Of a stretch of DNA of 64,000 nt, positions 49,444 through 60,045 are shown piece after piece. The stretch lies in contig JAXGXG010000001.1 in assembly GCA_040772845.1 (NCBI GenBank), positions 6,944,001-7,008,000 of the forward strand, given 5' to 3'. Each line of letters begins with the position of its first letter. Position 1 is the stretch's first letter. The translations under genes and the position numbers were made by a program. Origin of the DNA: PWXP01 sp040772845. GTDB lineage: Bacteria; Planctomycetota; Planctomycetia; Pirellulales; Thermoguttaceae. The notes beneath the pieces were generated by a model. The model had not been told where the DNA came from. It saw only the letters and a program-made list of their open reading frames with translations, and did no database searches.

Positions 49444-52332
49444 GTGTTGGCGAGAAATGCTTGGACGACCGTCGTTGTTTGGCTGGGATTGTTTACAACC
49501 GGTACCGTGTACGGCGACGGGCTGCTGGCCGTTGTCGGCGGAGACGGCGGTATCCGCCTGACAGAAGGAAGGGAGGAGCTTGCCACGATCCGTGCAGGTC
49601 TCTACAACCGGCAATGGGCAGGGGCCGATGCGAATGCCGATGTCGGTACGCAGGGCGATGCCGACAAACGGCCTCTGCGAATCGCGGTTCCCGGAGGCGG
49701 GACCATCAACGGCTCGGCAGAGATTGCCAGCAAGGATGGGGAACTCAACGCCCATTATGAGTTCGTGCCGGCCGAGGACGTTGTGCTCAACTCCCTGCAC
49801 GTCGGGTCGGAGTTCAGTATTGGGGCGTTGGCAGGGGGCCGCTGGACGGCTGACGGGAAGTCCGGCGTGTTTCCGCAGGAGTTCGGCGATATTGCGCTGT
49901 TCAACGGATCGGTGCGAGCATTGGACATCGAGCTTCCGAGCGGCGGCAAACTCCAGTGGCGTTTTCCGGAACCGACGTCTGTCCTGTTGCAGGACAACCG
50001 CCAATGGGGACCCTCATTCTCGATCCGCATGATCGGCTCGAAGGGACAGGGGCAGTCGTTTGCGAAAGGAGTGCCGGTGGACATTCGGTTCACACTCTCC
50101 GCGACGGGCGGGGTACGTGTGGAGCACGACAGGCCGGTTACTATTACGGCCGGCGACCAGTGGATTCCGCTTCAGCTCGAACAGGATATTCTGCCCGATT
50201 CGGCGCTCGATTTCTCGAAGCTCGGCCTGCACGATGCGCCTGCCGGCAAGCACGGATGGCTGAAGGCGGCGGACGACGGCGCCTTCTTTTTCGAGCGTCA
50301 ACCTGGGAAGCCGGTGCGGTTCTATGGCGTGAACCTCTGTTTCTCCGCCCATTACGTGACGCACGAGCAGGCTGATCGACTTGCGGACCGCCTGGCACGG
50401 TTGGGATACAACACGGTTCGTCTGCACCACTATGAAGGGGAATTGACACTTCCGGAGGAGAATCGCACGCGACTGGATCCGGAGAAGCTGGACCAGTTGG
50501 ACTATCTCGTCGCCGCGTTCCTGCGGCGCGGGATCTACGTGACGACCGACCTGTTCGTATCGCGGCCTGTGGACATTACCGAGTTCGTATCGTTGCCGGA
50601 CGCGAGTCGTCGCGACACGATGAACGGTTTCAAGGTGCTGGTGGCATTGCATCCCGGTGCGTACAAAAACTGGAAGGCGTTCGCCCGCAACCTGCTGGAG
50701 CATGTCAATCCGTACACGCAGCGGGCATACAAAGACGAACCGGGGCTGGCATGGCTGGCATTGGTGAACGAAGGCAACCTGACGAACTTTGTCGGGTTGG
50801 CCAAGGAGATTCCCGAATACCGTCAAGCGTGGAACCGGTGGCTGGCTGAGCGCTATGCGACACGCGACGCCCTGGCCGCGGCGTGGGGTGCGGCCCTGAA
50901 GTCCGGGGAGGATCCTGCCAAGGGAACCGTGACACTTGAGGGATCGGTCCACGGGCAGGACTTGCGTAGCCGGGACATGGTTCTCTTCTTTGCGAAGGTG
51001 GAGAAGGACTTTCTGGCCCGCGCCGGCGCGTTCCTCCGCAACGAATTGGGCGTTCGCGCGCTGATTACGAACCGGAACGGCTGGACCAACCATGTCACAA
51101 GCCAGGGAGTTCGCGACGCGATGGACTACGTGGACGATCACTTCTATGTGGACCATCCTCGGTTTCTGGAAGAGCCGTGGCGACTGCCGAGCCGATGCCC
51201 GAACAGCAGCCCGATTGCAGGCGGGGCGACGGGCGGCCGGCACCTGGCGTTTACCCGGCTGTTGGACAAGCCATTCACGGTTTCGGAGTACAACTACTCG
51301 GGGCCAGGGCGTTACCGAGGTGTCGGTGGGATTCTGACCGGGGCGTTGGGTGCGTTGCAGGGGTGGGACAGCATCTGGCGGTTCGCCTACAGTCATAGTC
51401 GGGACAACATGTTCCGTCCGAGCCGGCTCGGGTATTTCGACATGGCGACCGATCCGCTCAGCCAGGCGGCGGAACGGGCGAGTATTTGCCTTTTTTTGCG
51501 TGGCGACATGCGGCCGGCCCCGCACAGTGTGGGCATTGTCATAACGGCGGACGATCTTCGGAACCCGCCGTCGTACATTCCGAAGCTTGCGCCCGGCTGG
51601 CATTGGGCGGCCTGGCTGACGCGAGTGGGCACGCTCGTGGCAAACGATTCGGCCGGTCCGTTGCCTTGTGACGTCGCTCTTCCGTTGGGCTGGGCGGCTG
51701 CGGCCGAGAAGGAGGCCGAAAATGCAAATCCGGCGCTCGATCCCTATCGCCTCGGGCAGGAAGAAGTGGTGGCCTTGCTGCAGCAGGCCGGCATTCTTTC
51801 CCAGGAGAATCCGACCGATCCTGACAGGAACGTATTCCAGTCGGAGACCGGAGAGATTACGATCGACGCGCCGCGCGATCGCATGACGCTCGATACGCCG
51901 CGCACCGCAGGTGGTTTCGCAGCGGCCGGCGACCGGATCGATACGAACAACGGCGTACGTATTGTGGTGCACGACACGGACGCAACCGTCTGGGTGAGTT
52001 CGCTCGACGAGCATCCGATCGTCAAGAGCCGCCACCTGCTGGTTACGCATCTGACCGATATGCAGAACACGGACATTCGGTATGCGGAACGGGCTCGCCA
52101 GACCCTGTTGGATTGGGGCAAGCTGCCGCACTTGGCGCGTGCAGGCAAGGCTGAAGTGGCGGTGCGGCTGGAAGCGCCGGAAGGCTGCAAGGTGTGGGCT
52201 CTGGCCACCAGCGGCGAACGCATGGGCGAGGTTCCCTGTCGCATTCAGGATGGTGCGCTGGTATTCACTGCGGATGTCGGCGTGCTGTCCGATCGGGGCG
52301 CCGTCCTGTGTTACGAAATTGCCTGCCCATAA
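49444..52332 (+). CDS. secreted GH5-like glycoside hydrolase
   Basis: 962 residues from the GTG at 49444, chosen for ggagg 6 bp upstream and the following signal peptide (TVVVWLGLFTTGTVYGDGLL). Residues about 25-270 form a non-catalytic N-terminal part. The catalytic barrel covers about 275-650 and begins FYGVNLCFSAHYVTHEQADR, with LGYNTVRLHHYEGEL. Probable acid/base is E443 in WLALVNEGNL and probable nucleophile E615 in FTVSEYNYSG, as in clan GH-A enzymes. The last 300 residues look like beta-sandwich modules. It probably cleaves a beta-linked polysaccharide outside the cell. The PQQ-propeller gene follows 113 bp later on the same strand. Confidence 0.78.
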   Translation: MLARNAWTTVVVWLGLFTTGTVYGDGLLAVVGGDGGIRLTEGREELATIRAGLYNRQWAGADANADVGTQGDADKRPLRIAVPGGGTINGSAEIASKDGELNAHYEFVPAEDVVLNSLHVGSEFSIGALAGGRWTADGKSGVFPQEFGDIALFNGSVRALDIELPSGGKLQWRFPEPTSVLLQDNRQWGPSFSIRMIGSKGQGQSFAKGVPVDIRFTLSATGGVRVEHDRPVTITAGDQWIPLQLEQDILPDSALDFSKLGLHDAPAGKHGWLKAADDGAFFFERQPGKPVRFYGVNLCFSAHYVTHEQADRLADRLARLGYNTVRLHHYEGELTLPEENRTRLDPEKLDQLDYLVAAFLRRGIYVTTDLFVSRPVDITEFVSLPDASRRDTMNGFKVLVALHPGAYKNWKAFARNLLEHVNPYTQRAYKDEPGLAWLALVNEGNLTNFVGLAKEIPEYRQAWNRWLAERYATRDALAAAWGAALKSGEDPAKGTVTLEGSVHGQDLRSRDMVLFFAKVEKDFLARAGAFLRNELGVRALITNRNGWTNHVTSQGVRDAMDYVDDHFYVDHPRFLEEPWRLPSRCPNSSPIAGGATGGRHLAFTRLLDKPFTVSEYNYSGPGRYRGVGGILTGALGALQGWDSIWRFAYSHSRDNMFRPSRLGYFDMATDPLSQAAERASICLFLRGDMRPAPHSVGIVITADDLRNPPSYIPKLAPGWHWAAWLTRVGTLVANDSAGPLPCDVALPLGWAAAAEKEAENANPALDPYRLGQEEVVALLQQAGILSQENPTDPDRNVFQSETGEITIDAPRDRMTLDTPRTAGGFAAAGDRIDTNNGVRIVVHDTDATVWVSSLDEHPIVKSRHLLVTHLTDMQNTDIRYAERARQTLLDWGKLPHLARAGKAEVAVRLEAPEGCKVWALATSGERMGEVPCRIQDGALVFTADVGVLSDRGAVLCYEIACP

Positions 52333-52444
52333 TCCGTGCCGGTGCATGGGTTCGCCCGCCCCGGCGCGTGATGGTATAGCGTTGCATCGGCGATCGATGC
52401 AAGGTGTTGAACAGTCTCCGTTCCATGAGCAAAAGGAGTGAGCC

Positions 52445-55400
52445 ATGAGCCTTCACACGTCGCGTTCCGGGATGTCAGGTGAGATGCCTGCAGGTGCAAG
52501 CGGAAGAAGGCAGTTCGGGCTCGTTCCGATTGTCATTCTTGCCATGGGCGGCCTGTTACGGGCCGGCGAGTGGACGACCTACCGCTGCGACAATGCTCGT
52601 AGCGCGGTGACTGAAGACTGCGCGGCTCCGCCGCTTAAGGAGTGTTGGGTGTTTCGGCCGGGCCACGCGCCGGACGCGGCCTGGGGCGATCCGAATCCGA
52701 GGCCCGTTGGCGGATGGCATGGAGCTTTCGAGCTGCGCCGCTTTCACTTCGACGATGCGTTTCACGTTACCGTGTCCGAAGGCGCGGTCTACTTTGCCTC
52801 GTCGGCCGATGGGAGTGTGGTTTCGCTGGATGCTGCGACGGGAAAGCCGCGATGGCGGACGTTGACGGGCGGACCGGTTCGACTGGCGCCGGCCTTGTGG
52901 CAAGACAAAGTCTACGTCGGCTCCGATGATGGCCGCGTTTACTGTCTCCGGAAAGAGGACGGCACGACGCGATGGACCTTTGATGCGGCGCCGAATTCGC
53001 AACGGCTATTGGGTAGCGGCAAGATGATCTCGCGATGGCCGGTCCGCACCGGCGTACTGGTGGATGACGGCGTTGCCTACTTCGGCGCCGGGATCTTTCC
53101 CGCCGAAGGCGTCTATTTGTACGCCGTTGACGCCGAGGATGGGAAGCTCGTCTGGTGCAATGATACGTGCGGAGCCGCGCCGCAGAGCCGCATTTCGCCG
53201 CAGGGGTATCTGTTGGCCTCGAAAGAACGTCTGTTCACGCCGCTCGGCCGGGTATCGCCTGCCGCGTTTGACCGCAAGGACGGTCATTTGCTGTACGAGG
53301 CCTATATCGAACATATTATCGGCGGGACGAATGCGGTGCTTTCGGGAGATCAGTTGTTCACCGGCACGGAGCAGATGATCGGTTTCGATGAGGCCTCGTT
53401 TCGCGCCCGTTCCTCCTGGTTCTGGGGCGAATCGCTGGTCGTAACGCCGAAACGCTACTATTCCGCCACCGGTACCGAGCTGTTTGCCGTCGATCGCGAA
53501 GGGTATGGCGCTGCCAGTCTGCAACGCAAGAAGCTGCTGGACCAGAAACGCGACCTGGCCAACCGGATTCGACGGGCAATCCAAGGGCCGAAGGAGGTGT
53601 TGAAGAAGCTTGAAGCGGAAATGGACGCCCTGAACGTCGAAATCGGGAAGGCCGAGGCCGGCATGGCGGAAGGCGAGGTGTGGCGGGTGCTCTGCGATTG
53701 TAAAGAGACACTGGCGTTGGGTGGTAACGTGTTGTTTGCAGGCGGGGACAAGAAGGTCGTGGCGTTCGATGCGGAATCGGGCAAGACGCTTTGGACCGGA
53801 ACCGTCGATGGCAAAGCGCGTGGTCTGGCGATTGCCGAAGGCCGGCTTTTCGTTAGTTCCGATTCCGGCGCCATCTATTGCTTCGGCCCGAACGACTGCG
53901 ACGTACAAGGTGTGATCGAGCAACCGATCGAGGCATCGCCCTATCCGGCCGATGACCTGGCTGCGGTCTGCGAGGCGGCTGCTCGGCATATTGTTGAAAC
54001 GACGGGAGTTCAGCGGGGGTATTGCCTTATTCTCGGTTGCGGTACCGGGCGCCTGGCCCTGGAGTTGGCGAAACGGACCGATTTGACCATCTGCGGCGTT
54101 GAACCCGACCTGGCGAAGGTCGAGGCGGCCCGCCGTGCGCTCGACGCGGCAGGCGTGTACGGCGCCCGAGTGACGATTGTTCACGCCAACCTGGACGATG
54201 TGCCGTTCTCCGATTACTTTGCGAATTTGATCGTTTCAGAAGATGCGCTGATCTCCGGCGAGATGCCTGCCGGGGGGCAAGAAGCATTACGGATGCTGAA
54301 ACCGTTGGGCGGCACGGTCTGTATCGGCCAGCCTGCGGATGCCGCAGGAAAGACGAAGCCGCTTGGCAAAGATGCGATGGAGCAGTGGCTAACGGAGGCG
54401 GGCATGGAAGGCGGGCAGGTTGTGGAAGAGGGGGGTGTGTGGCTCACGGTCACTCGCGGGCCGCTGCCGGGCGTCGGAAGCTGGACGCATCAGTATGCCG
54501 GGCCGGGCAATACGGCGTGCAGCGACGACCAGTTCATCCGTTGCCCGCTCGGACTTCTGTGGTACGGCGGGCCCGGTCCGCAGAAGATGGCCGAACGACA
54601 CCGTCGCGCGGCCGCCCCGCTGGCCATCGGCGGCCGGATGTTCATCCAGGGCGAAGGTCTGGGGAAGCGGATCGGAGAAGCGGAAAACAGCGTCATGGCG
54701 TACGACGCGTACAACGGAATGAAGCTCTGGGAGCGGAGCATTCGCGGTGCGCTGCGGGTTACGGTAACCCACGACGCCGGCAACTCGGCCGCCAACGCAG
54801 ACAGCTTCTTCATTGCCGTGGACGACACGTGCGTCCGGCTGGACGCTGCCACCGGCGAAACGAAGCACGTGTACAAGCTGCCGCCCGCCGGCGACGGTCA
54901 GCCGCGGAGCTGGGGCTATGTGGCCGTGGTGGGCGACCTGCTCTACGGTTCTCGCACTTCGCAAGGCCGGACGGCGGACTGTGTGTTTGCACTGAACCTT
55001 TCGGACGGGCAGGTTCGTTGGAAGTATGAAAGCAAGAGCATTGGTCAGGGGGCGATTGCCATTGGCGACGGCCGCCTGTTCCTGGCCACCAGCGACGTCA
55101 GCATGGAGCTGCGCAAGGAGGCGCTTGAAGAGCAAGCGCGGGCTGCGCGTCGCATGAGTGCGGAGGAGCGGCCGCAGATCGGAGAGGCGCTGAAGGACGC
55201 GGCCGTCTACCGGGTTGTGGCTCTCGATGCCGTCAGCGGGCAGAAGCTGTGGGAAAAGCCGGCCGAGATTACCGGCGCGGTGGGCGGATCGCATTGGTGT
55301 TCGCTCGGCGCGATCTACCACGACGATGTCCTGGTGCTCTTTGGCGTCTTTCTCGACGGCCATTACTGGAAGGAGTTCTTCGCCGGGCAGTTCGAAGCGA

Positions 55401-56407
55401 GACGCGTGGTGGCCCTTTCGGGCCAGGACGGCGGGCTGCTGTGGCAGAAGAACATCGGCTATCGCGTCCGCCCCGTGGTAATCGGCGATACGCTTCATGC
55501 CGAACCTTGGGCCTACGATCTGCGGACAGGCCAACAACGCACACGAATGCATCCTGTGACCGGGCACGAAGAGGCGTGGCAGTTTGCCCGGCCGGGACAT
55601 CACTGTGGGTGCCCGGCTGCATCACCCCACATCATGCTGTTCCGATCTTTCACGACGGCATGGTATGACCTCGATAGCGACTTCGGAACGCAGCACTTCG
55701 GCTCCCAGCGTCCAGGCTGCTGGATCAACTTCATTCCGGCCAATGGGCTGGTCATGGTGCCGGAAGCCAGTTCCGGATGCTTGTGTCCTTTCCCCAATAT
55801 GTGCACCCTCGTCTTCGAAGGGAAGAAAGAGAACCGCCAGTGGGCCTATTTCAGCCAACCGGGGGACATGCTGCCGGTGAAGCACCTGGCGCTGAACCTG
55901 GGGGCGCCCGGCGATCGGAAAGATGCGTCTGGGGTGCTTTGGCTCGGCTATCCTCGTCCTCGCGGGTCGCTTGTCCTGCAATTCGACGTCGATTTGCAGT
56001 TCTATCCCACGTGGCGGTATTTCAGGCACGATCCGGCCAGGTTGCCAGTTGACGGCACGGACAAGCCGTGGCTATTCCGGACGGGCGCATGCGGGGTGAA
56101 GCAGTGCGTCATTCCTGTCGCAACGGCAAAGGATGGAACCGCCCGCTATACGGTCCGACTGGCGTTCGCCGAACTGGAACACGACGCGGCCGGAGAACGG
56201 GTCTTCGATATCAAGCTGCAAGGGAATGTAGTAGCAAAGGATTTCGACGCCCTCCAAGAGGCCGGCGGCAAGGATCGGCCGGTGATTCGCGAGTTCAAGG
56301 GGATCGAGGCGGGCGAAAAGCTCACCGTGGAGTTCCTAACCAAGGCCGCCGATCCCTCGCGTGAACAGTTGCCAATCCTGCAGGGAATCGAGATTGTGCG
56401 GGAATGA
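52445..56407 (+). CDS. exported PQQ-like beta-propeller protein with embedded methyltransferase-like and C-terminal malectin-like domains
   Basis: 1320 residues; aaggag lies 6 bp before the ATG and the N-terminus ends in a signal-like segment (GLVPIVILAMGGLLRAGEW). PQQ-type blades are clear from about 90 (DGSVVSLDAATGKPRW, DGRVYCLRKEDGTTRW). A coiled coil of about 50 residues interrupts them near 360-410. At about 500-660 lies a class I methyltransferase-like domain: ILGCGTGRLALELAKR (531 onward), ICGVEPDLAKVEAA, VTIVHANLDDVPF. Blades then resume to about 1180. The end (YTVRLAFAELEHDAAGERVF) looks like malectin. SAM is not expected outside the cytoplasm, so the domain may be non-catalytic or bind something else. 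A paralogue lies tail to tail. Confidence 0.8.
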   Translation: MSLHTSRSGMSGEMPAGASGRRQFGLVPIVILAMGGLLRAGEWTTYRCDNARSAVTEDCAAPPLKECWVFRPGHAPDAAWGDPNPRPVGGWHGAFELRRFHFDDAFHVTVSEGAVYFASSADGSVVSLDAATGKPRWRTLTGGPVRLAPALWQDKVYVGSDDGRVYCLRKEDGTTRWTFDAAPNSQRLLGSGKMISRWPVRTGVLVDDGVAYFGAGIFPAEGVYLYAVDAEDGKLVWCNDTCGAAPQSRISPQGYLLASKERLFTPLGRVSPAAFDRKDGHLLYEAYIEHIIGGTNAVLSGDQLFTGTEQMIGFDEASFRARSSWFWGESLVVTPKRYYSATGTELFAVDREGYGAASLQRKKLLDQKRDLANRIRRAIQGPKEVLKKLEAEMDALNVEIGKAEAGMAEGEVWRVLCDCKETLALGGNVLFAGGDKKVVAFDAESGKTLWTGTVDGKARGLAIAEGRLFVSSDSGAIYCFGPNDCDVQGVIEQPIEASPYPADDLAAVCEAAARHIVETTGVQRGYCLILGCGTGRLALELAKRTDLTICGVEPDLAKVEAARRALDAAGVYGARVTIVHANLDDVPFSDYFANLIVSEDALISGEMPAGGQEALRMLKPLGGTVCIGQPADAAGKTKPLGKDAMEQWLTEAGMEGGQVVEEGGVWLTVTRGPLPGVGSWTHQYAGPGNTACSDDQFIRCPLGLLWYGGPGPQKMAERHRRAAAPLAIGGRMFIQGEGLGKRIGEAENSVMAYDAYNGMKLWERSIRGALRVTVTHDAGNSAANADSFFIAVDDTCVRLDAATGETKHVYKLPPAGDGQPRSWGYVAVVGDLLYGSRTSQGRTADCVFALNLSDGQVRWKYESKSIGQGAIAIGDGRLFLATSDVSMELRKEALEEQARAARRMSAEERPQIGEALKDAAVYRVVALDAVSGQKLWEKPAEITGAVGGSHWCSLGAIYHDDVLVLFGVFLDGHYWKEFFAGQFEARRVVALSGQDGGLLWQKNIGYRVRPVVIGDTLHAEPWAYDLRTGQQRTRMHPVTGHEEAWQFARPGHHCGCPAASPHIMLFRSFTTAWYDLDSDFGTQHFGSQRPGCWINFIPANGLVMVPEASSGCLCPFPNMCTLVFEGKKENRQWAYFSQPGDMLPVKHLALNLGAPGDRKDASGVLWLGYPRPRGSLVLQFDVDLQFYPTWRYFRHDPARLPVDGTDKPWLFRTGACGVKQCVIPVATAKDGTARYTVRLAFAELEHDAAGERVFDIKLQGNVVAKDFDALQEAGGKDRPVIREFKGIEAGEKLTVEFLTKAADPSREQLPILQGIEIVRE

Positions 56408-56418
56408 GCCTGCGCGGT

Positions 56419-59400
56419 TTATGGCTGCGTTTCTCCGGCAGGCTGCAGCGCTACCCACGCCTGCATCTGGTAGCTGCACGCGCATTTCGACGATCCGTCG
56501 GGCACCAGGACCAGTCCGCCGGCCGGGATGGCGTTGAACCAGCAGCCGGAGCGAATCCCGCCATAGTTCTCGGTGCCTGCATCGCGCGTTAGATCCATAT
56601 AACCGAGTGTGGCAGAGCGGAACAGGAGCATGTGAGAGCTTCCGGCAATTTGCCCGCAGCCGTAGGAGCGTTTGAACGTCCACGGGACGGGTTCGCCGGT
56701 GGTGAGTCGCCACGCACCGCCTTCTGCGTAGATGATATCGCCGTTGATAATTGGGCGGGTCTTGTAATCGGCCGTGATGTCCCACCGTCGTGCGCCTGTG
56801 GCCGTATCGAAAGCCGCCATGCGTCCGCCGAGTTCCGAAGGCAGCTTGAAGAAGTTGTGCTTGACGCCCTGGTAATGCATTAGCAGAATGTCGTGTTCGG
56901 AGCTCACGCCCAACTGGGTGCCGAAGATATCGTCGTCGGTCTTCCAGGCAATCTCGCCGGTGGCGGCATTGAACGACAGGAGCGTTCCGCCTGGATGCTC
57001 GCCCGGTTTCAGCAGGGGGCGATGCTTGCGGTTTGCCGGCAGTTCTGTGATGCGGTCCTGCATGGCGATGGGCCGATCGATCAGATAGACGCGTCCTTTG
57101 GAAATGGCAATCGCATTGTTGCGGATCGAATGCTCTGGGCGGTATTGCCACTTCAACTTGCCTGTGGTTGCATCCAGGGCGAAGAACAGAACAGACTCGG
57201 TGCGCAGGTGAATGTCGGAGTATCGCGGACTGACGGTGTGTGCGTCGTTCAGGACGGACCCGAAGAGCAGGCCGTCGGCATATGCGATGAATCCCCACGC
57301 GCGATCCGCCGCTGCCGCGGTTGCAGGCGTTGTGAACTCGGCCAGCTTCTGGCCGGTCGCCAGGTCGAACTTCAGGCAGCGGTTGTCGGTGCGCACGAAT
57401 GCGGCATCGTCGCTCAGGCAGAAGTTGCTGCCCGTATCACCCACGCCCACGTCATGATGCACGCCATCGTAGTCTTCGAGCAGGCCGGGAATGGGATACA
57501 CCCAGCAGGTGTGGCCGTTGTAGGCGTCCAGCGTGCAAACGCCGTGCACGCCTTCGACGACAAGATAGCCTCGACTGAACAGTGGGGCAGGGCCCTGGGC
57601 ATGACGGTCGGGGATCTCCAGCACGCCGTCGTGGAACCACGACGATTCCAGCGTGCCGCGCACCAATTGATCGGCCGAACACAGCGTATTGGCCGCATCG
57701 GCGTTCTGGTGCGTCCACTGGCCGGCCCCTTCGAGCGGCCCGCGGCGGTCGACCGTCAGTTCGCCCGGCGCTGCCAGGCAAATGCACCCGCCGAACGGCC
57801 TTTGCAAACGGCGCATTTCCGCCGAGGGCCGTTCTGCCGATGGATCGGTCAAGTTCCTCGAAGAGACCAGTAAATTCGCCATGCGGCGAGGGCAGCCCGT
57901 GTCGGCCAGATCGGCCAGATGGACGCTCGCCCGGCAGCCGTAGACACCTGCGTCGAGAAGCCGTTGACGGGCAACGGCGACTTCTTCTGGAGTGTCTTCG
58001 ATACCAATGACGTACAGGTCAGATTGCCGCACCAATTCAAGGGCAAGCGTTCCGTCGCCACAGCCGAGATCGATGCAGAAGCCTTTGCGTATACCGCTTT
58101 TGCGCAGAATCTCTCCCGCGTATCGGCAGGCATCGGGGTTCGATTGGCTTGCCGCCGCCGATAGCGATGCGCCCGGCTCGGCGGCGCGACCGCCGGCTGC
58201 CGGCTCGGCGAAGCAGTAGATCGTACCGTTCGTACTGGAGACCAGCAGGAGCCCGTTTGCAGCGGCCAGGCCGACCGCATCGCCTTCAATCGGATGGGAC
58301 CAACGGACCTTTTCTCGTGCGAGATCGACCACCATCACGCGGCCTGAAGCGCCGCAAACCGCCTCACGGCCGGCGGCGATCACCTCGTTGCTGCGTTCGT
58401 ATGCCGAAGCGAGGAACGGGGCCACGTCGGCGCCCAGTCGCTCGACGTCGGGGCGAGTCTGCGACAGAGTGCGTTCCAGGCCGGTCTGACGGAGGACCGA
58501 AGCATCCGCCTCGCTGAAAAGAACGGTCGTTCGGAACAGGTTCTTCAAACCTGGAAGTTGCTCCACGGCCACTTCAGCCCGCCGAACGGCCTCGGGGACA
58601 TCGGCGACGGCCACTTCTGCAGTGGGTTCCAGGCCGCGATACCGGACGGGCTGGCCACGGCGATCGGTTGCCTCCATGTCGGTCCATCGATACGCGATGA
58701 GCGTACTGCCGGTGAACCGCAGCAGCCCATCGGGCAGAACGCCCAGCACGCCACGGCCGGCGCGAGCGGCCAAAACACCTGTCTTGCTGTCGATCAGGCA
58801 GCCGCCGTTGACCACATAGCGGCCGGCGAGCAGGGCCCGAGCGCCACCCATCGCGCCGTTGTCTTGCAGGTGATAGTACTGCAACTCGCCGTCAGAAAGA
58901 CGATAGGCGGCGGGAACGGCACGACCGGTCGGCGCGAATAGCTGGTCCTGGTTTGCCAGCAGGTAGCCTTGCGGGGTAACGCCGCTGCGCGCCTCGGCCG
59001 TGGGATGCGGCTGCGGCATGTACAACTGGCCGCTGCGGTCGTTGGTCCATCGGACGTCGCCCGTTGCCGCATCCAATGCGTGGAGGTAAACGCTTTCACT
59101 TGGCCAGATACCGGCGGCATAGTAGACGATATCGTTCAGGACGACGGGGCCGCCGCGGGCCGGCCATCGCGAAATGAGTCGCTGGTTGCCCAGGCACATT
59201 CTCCCGTTTGGACCGCCCTGATGCCGCCAGAGCATTCGGCCGTCTGCCAGAGCGAGTGCATAGAGAAAACCGTCGTCACTGGCAACGAAGACGCGATCCT
59301 TCCACGCGGCAGGGGCAAACCGAATGGGACCACCGGTGAAGAAGGTCCATCGCACACGGCCGGTCGTTGCATCCAAGGCAATCACGCGGTCGTCCGCCGT

Positions 59401-59757
59401 GCTGCCCAGTACGATCGTTTTGCCGAGAATGATCGCCTGTGGAGCGAAATCGTACGTAATGCGCATGGAACTGGGCCATGCCGGTCGGGGCGCGGGGGAA
59501 GCGTAGGTCCACTGCAATTCCAAGCGGGCCGGCAGCGGATCGGGAGAGTAGCCGCTGCGCGCCGCATCGGCCCGGTACATGGGCCAATCGGCTGCGCCGG
59601 CCGTAGCCAAAGACAAGAGCACTGCCATCAAGGGCAGGCGCCATCGCGCGATGCGAACGGTCGCAGTGCGGCCCTGGCGCGAGCCCATCGTCCGATTGTT
59701 TTTTGGAGCCGGACAGAGGCGTCTGATTGCCGGAATGAAGGGTATGCGATCGTCCAT
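56419..59757 (-). CDS. exported PQQ-like beta-propeller protein with embedded methyltransferase-like domain (paralogue)
   Basis: 1112 residues from the ATG at 59757, picked because acagga precedes it; the open frame reaches 59970, and ATGs at 59772 and 59688 are alternatives. The signal segment is RWRLPLMAVLLSLATAGAAD. Blades: DDRVIALDATTGRVRW, DGFLYALALADGRMLW, and later FFALDATTGKLKW and LLSFNAATGEIAWK. The methyltransferase-like part near 555-680 has IDLGCGDGTLALELVRQ (565 onward) and VIGIEDTPEEVAVARQRLLD. Order and boundaries match the gene at 52445, but the coiled coil is replaced by another helical stretch and the malectin-like end is missing. The two genes end 11 bp apart in opposite directions. 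Confidence 0.8.
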   Translation of the reverse strand: MDDRIPFIPAIRRLCPAPKNNRTMGSRQGRTATVRIARWRLPLMAVLLSLATAGAADWPMYRADAARSGYSPDPLPARLELQWTYASPAPRPAWPSSMRITYDFAPQAIILGKTIVLGSTADDRVIALDATTGRVRWTFFTGGPIRFAPAAWKDRVFVASDDGFLYALALADGRMLWRHQGGPNGRMCLGNQRLISRWPARGGPVVLNDIVYYAAGIWPSESVYLHALDAATGDVRWTNDRSGQLYMPQPHPTAEARSGVTPQGYLLANQDQLFAPTGRAVPAAYRLSDGELQYYHLQDNGAMGGARALLAGRYVVNGGCLIDSKTGVLAARAGRGVLGVLPDGLLRFTGSTLIAYRWTDMEATDRRGQPVRYRGLEPTAEVAVADVPEAVRRAEVAVEQLPGLKNLFRTTVLFSEADASVLRQTGLERTLSQTRPDVERLGADVAPFLASAYERSNEVIAAGREAVCGASGRVMVVDLAREKVRWSHPIEGDAVGLAAANGLLLVSSTNGTIYCFAEPAAGGRAAEPGASLSAAASQSNPDACRYAGEILRKSGIRKGFCIDLGCGDGTLALELVRQSDLYVIGIEDTPEEVAVARQRLLDAGVYGCRASVHLADLADTGCPRRMANLLVSSRNLTDPSAERPSAEMRRLQRPFGGCICLAAPGELTVDRRGPLEGAGQWTHQNADAANTLCSADQLVRGTLESSWFHDGVLEIPDRHAQGPAPLFSRGYLVVEGVHGVCTLDAYNGHTCWVYPIPGLLEDYDGVHHDVGVGDTGSNFCLSDDAAFVRTDNRCLKFDLATGQKLAEFTTPATAAAADRAWGFIAYADGLLFGSVLNDAHTVSPRYSDIHLRTESVLFFALDATTGKLKWQYRPEHSIRNNAIAISKGRVYLIDRPIAMQDRITELPANRKHRPLLKPGEHPGGTLLSFNAATGEIAWKTDDDIFGTQLGVSSEHDILLMHYQGVKHNFFKLPSELGGRMAAFDTATGARRWDITADYKTRPIINGDIIYAEGGAWRLTTGEPVPWTFKRSYGCGQIAGSSHMLLFRSATLGYMDLTRDAGTENYGGIRSGCWFNAIPAGGLVLVPDGSSKCACSYQMQAWVALQPAGETQP

Positions 59758-60045
59758 GGTATCCTGTTCCATCGGTAGGGTGGGTGGGAAGACGGCAGCT
59801 CTATTATGGTAGCAAAGCGTGAAACGGTCAATGCGATGGGGTGGTTGCTCTTGACGATCGCGGGGCGGACAGGCTAGGATGAGAGTAGTATTCCCGCCTT
59901 CAGTACTGCCTGCCTTGCCGAGGTTGCCATGTCGGCACATCTGCCTTGCCGCCTTCTGCTTAGGGCCCACGAATCAATAACTGGCCGATTTGGGTGGGCT
60001 GCGGCTACGGCTGCATGCGTCAGGCTGCATCGACGTATACGCAAT

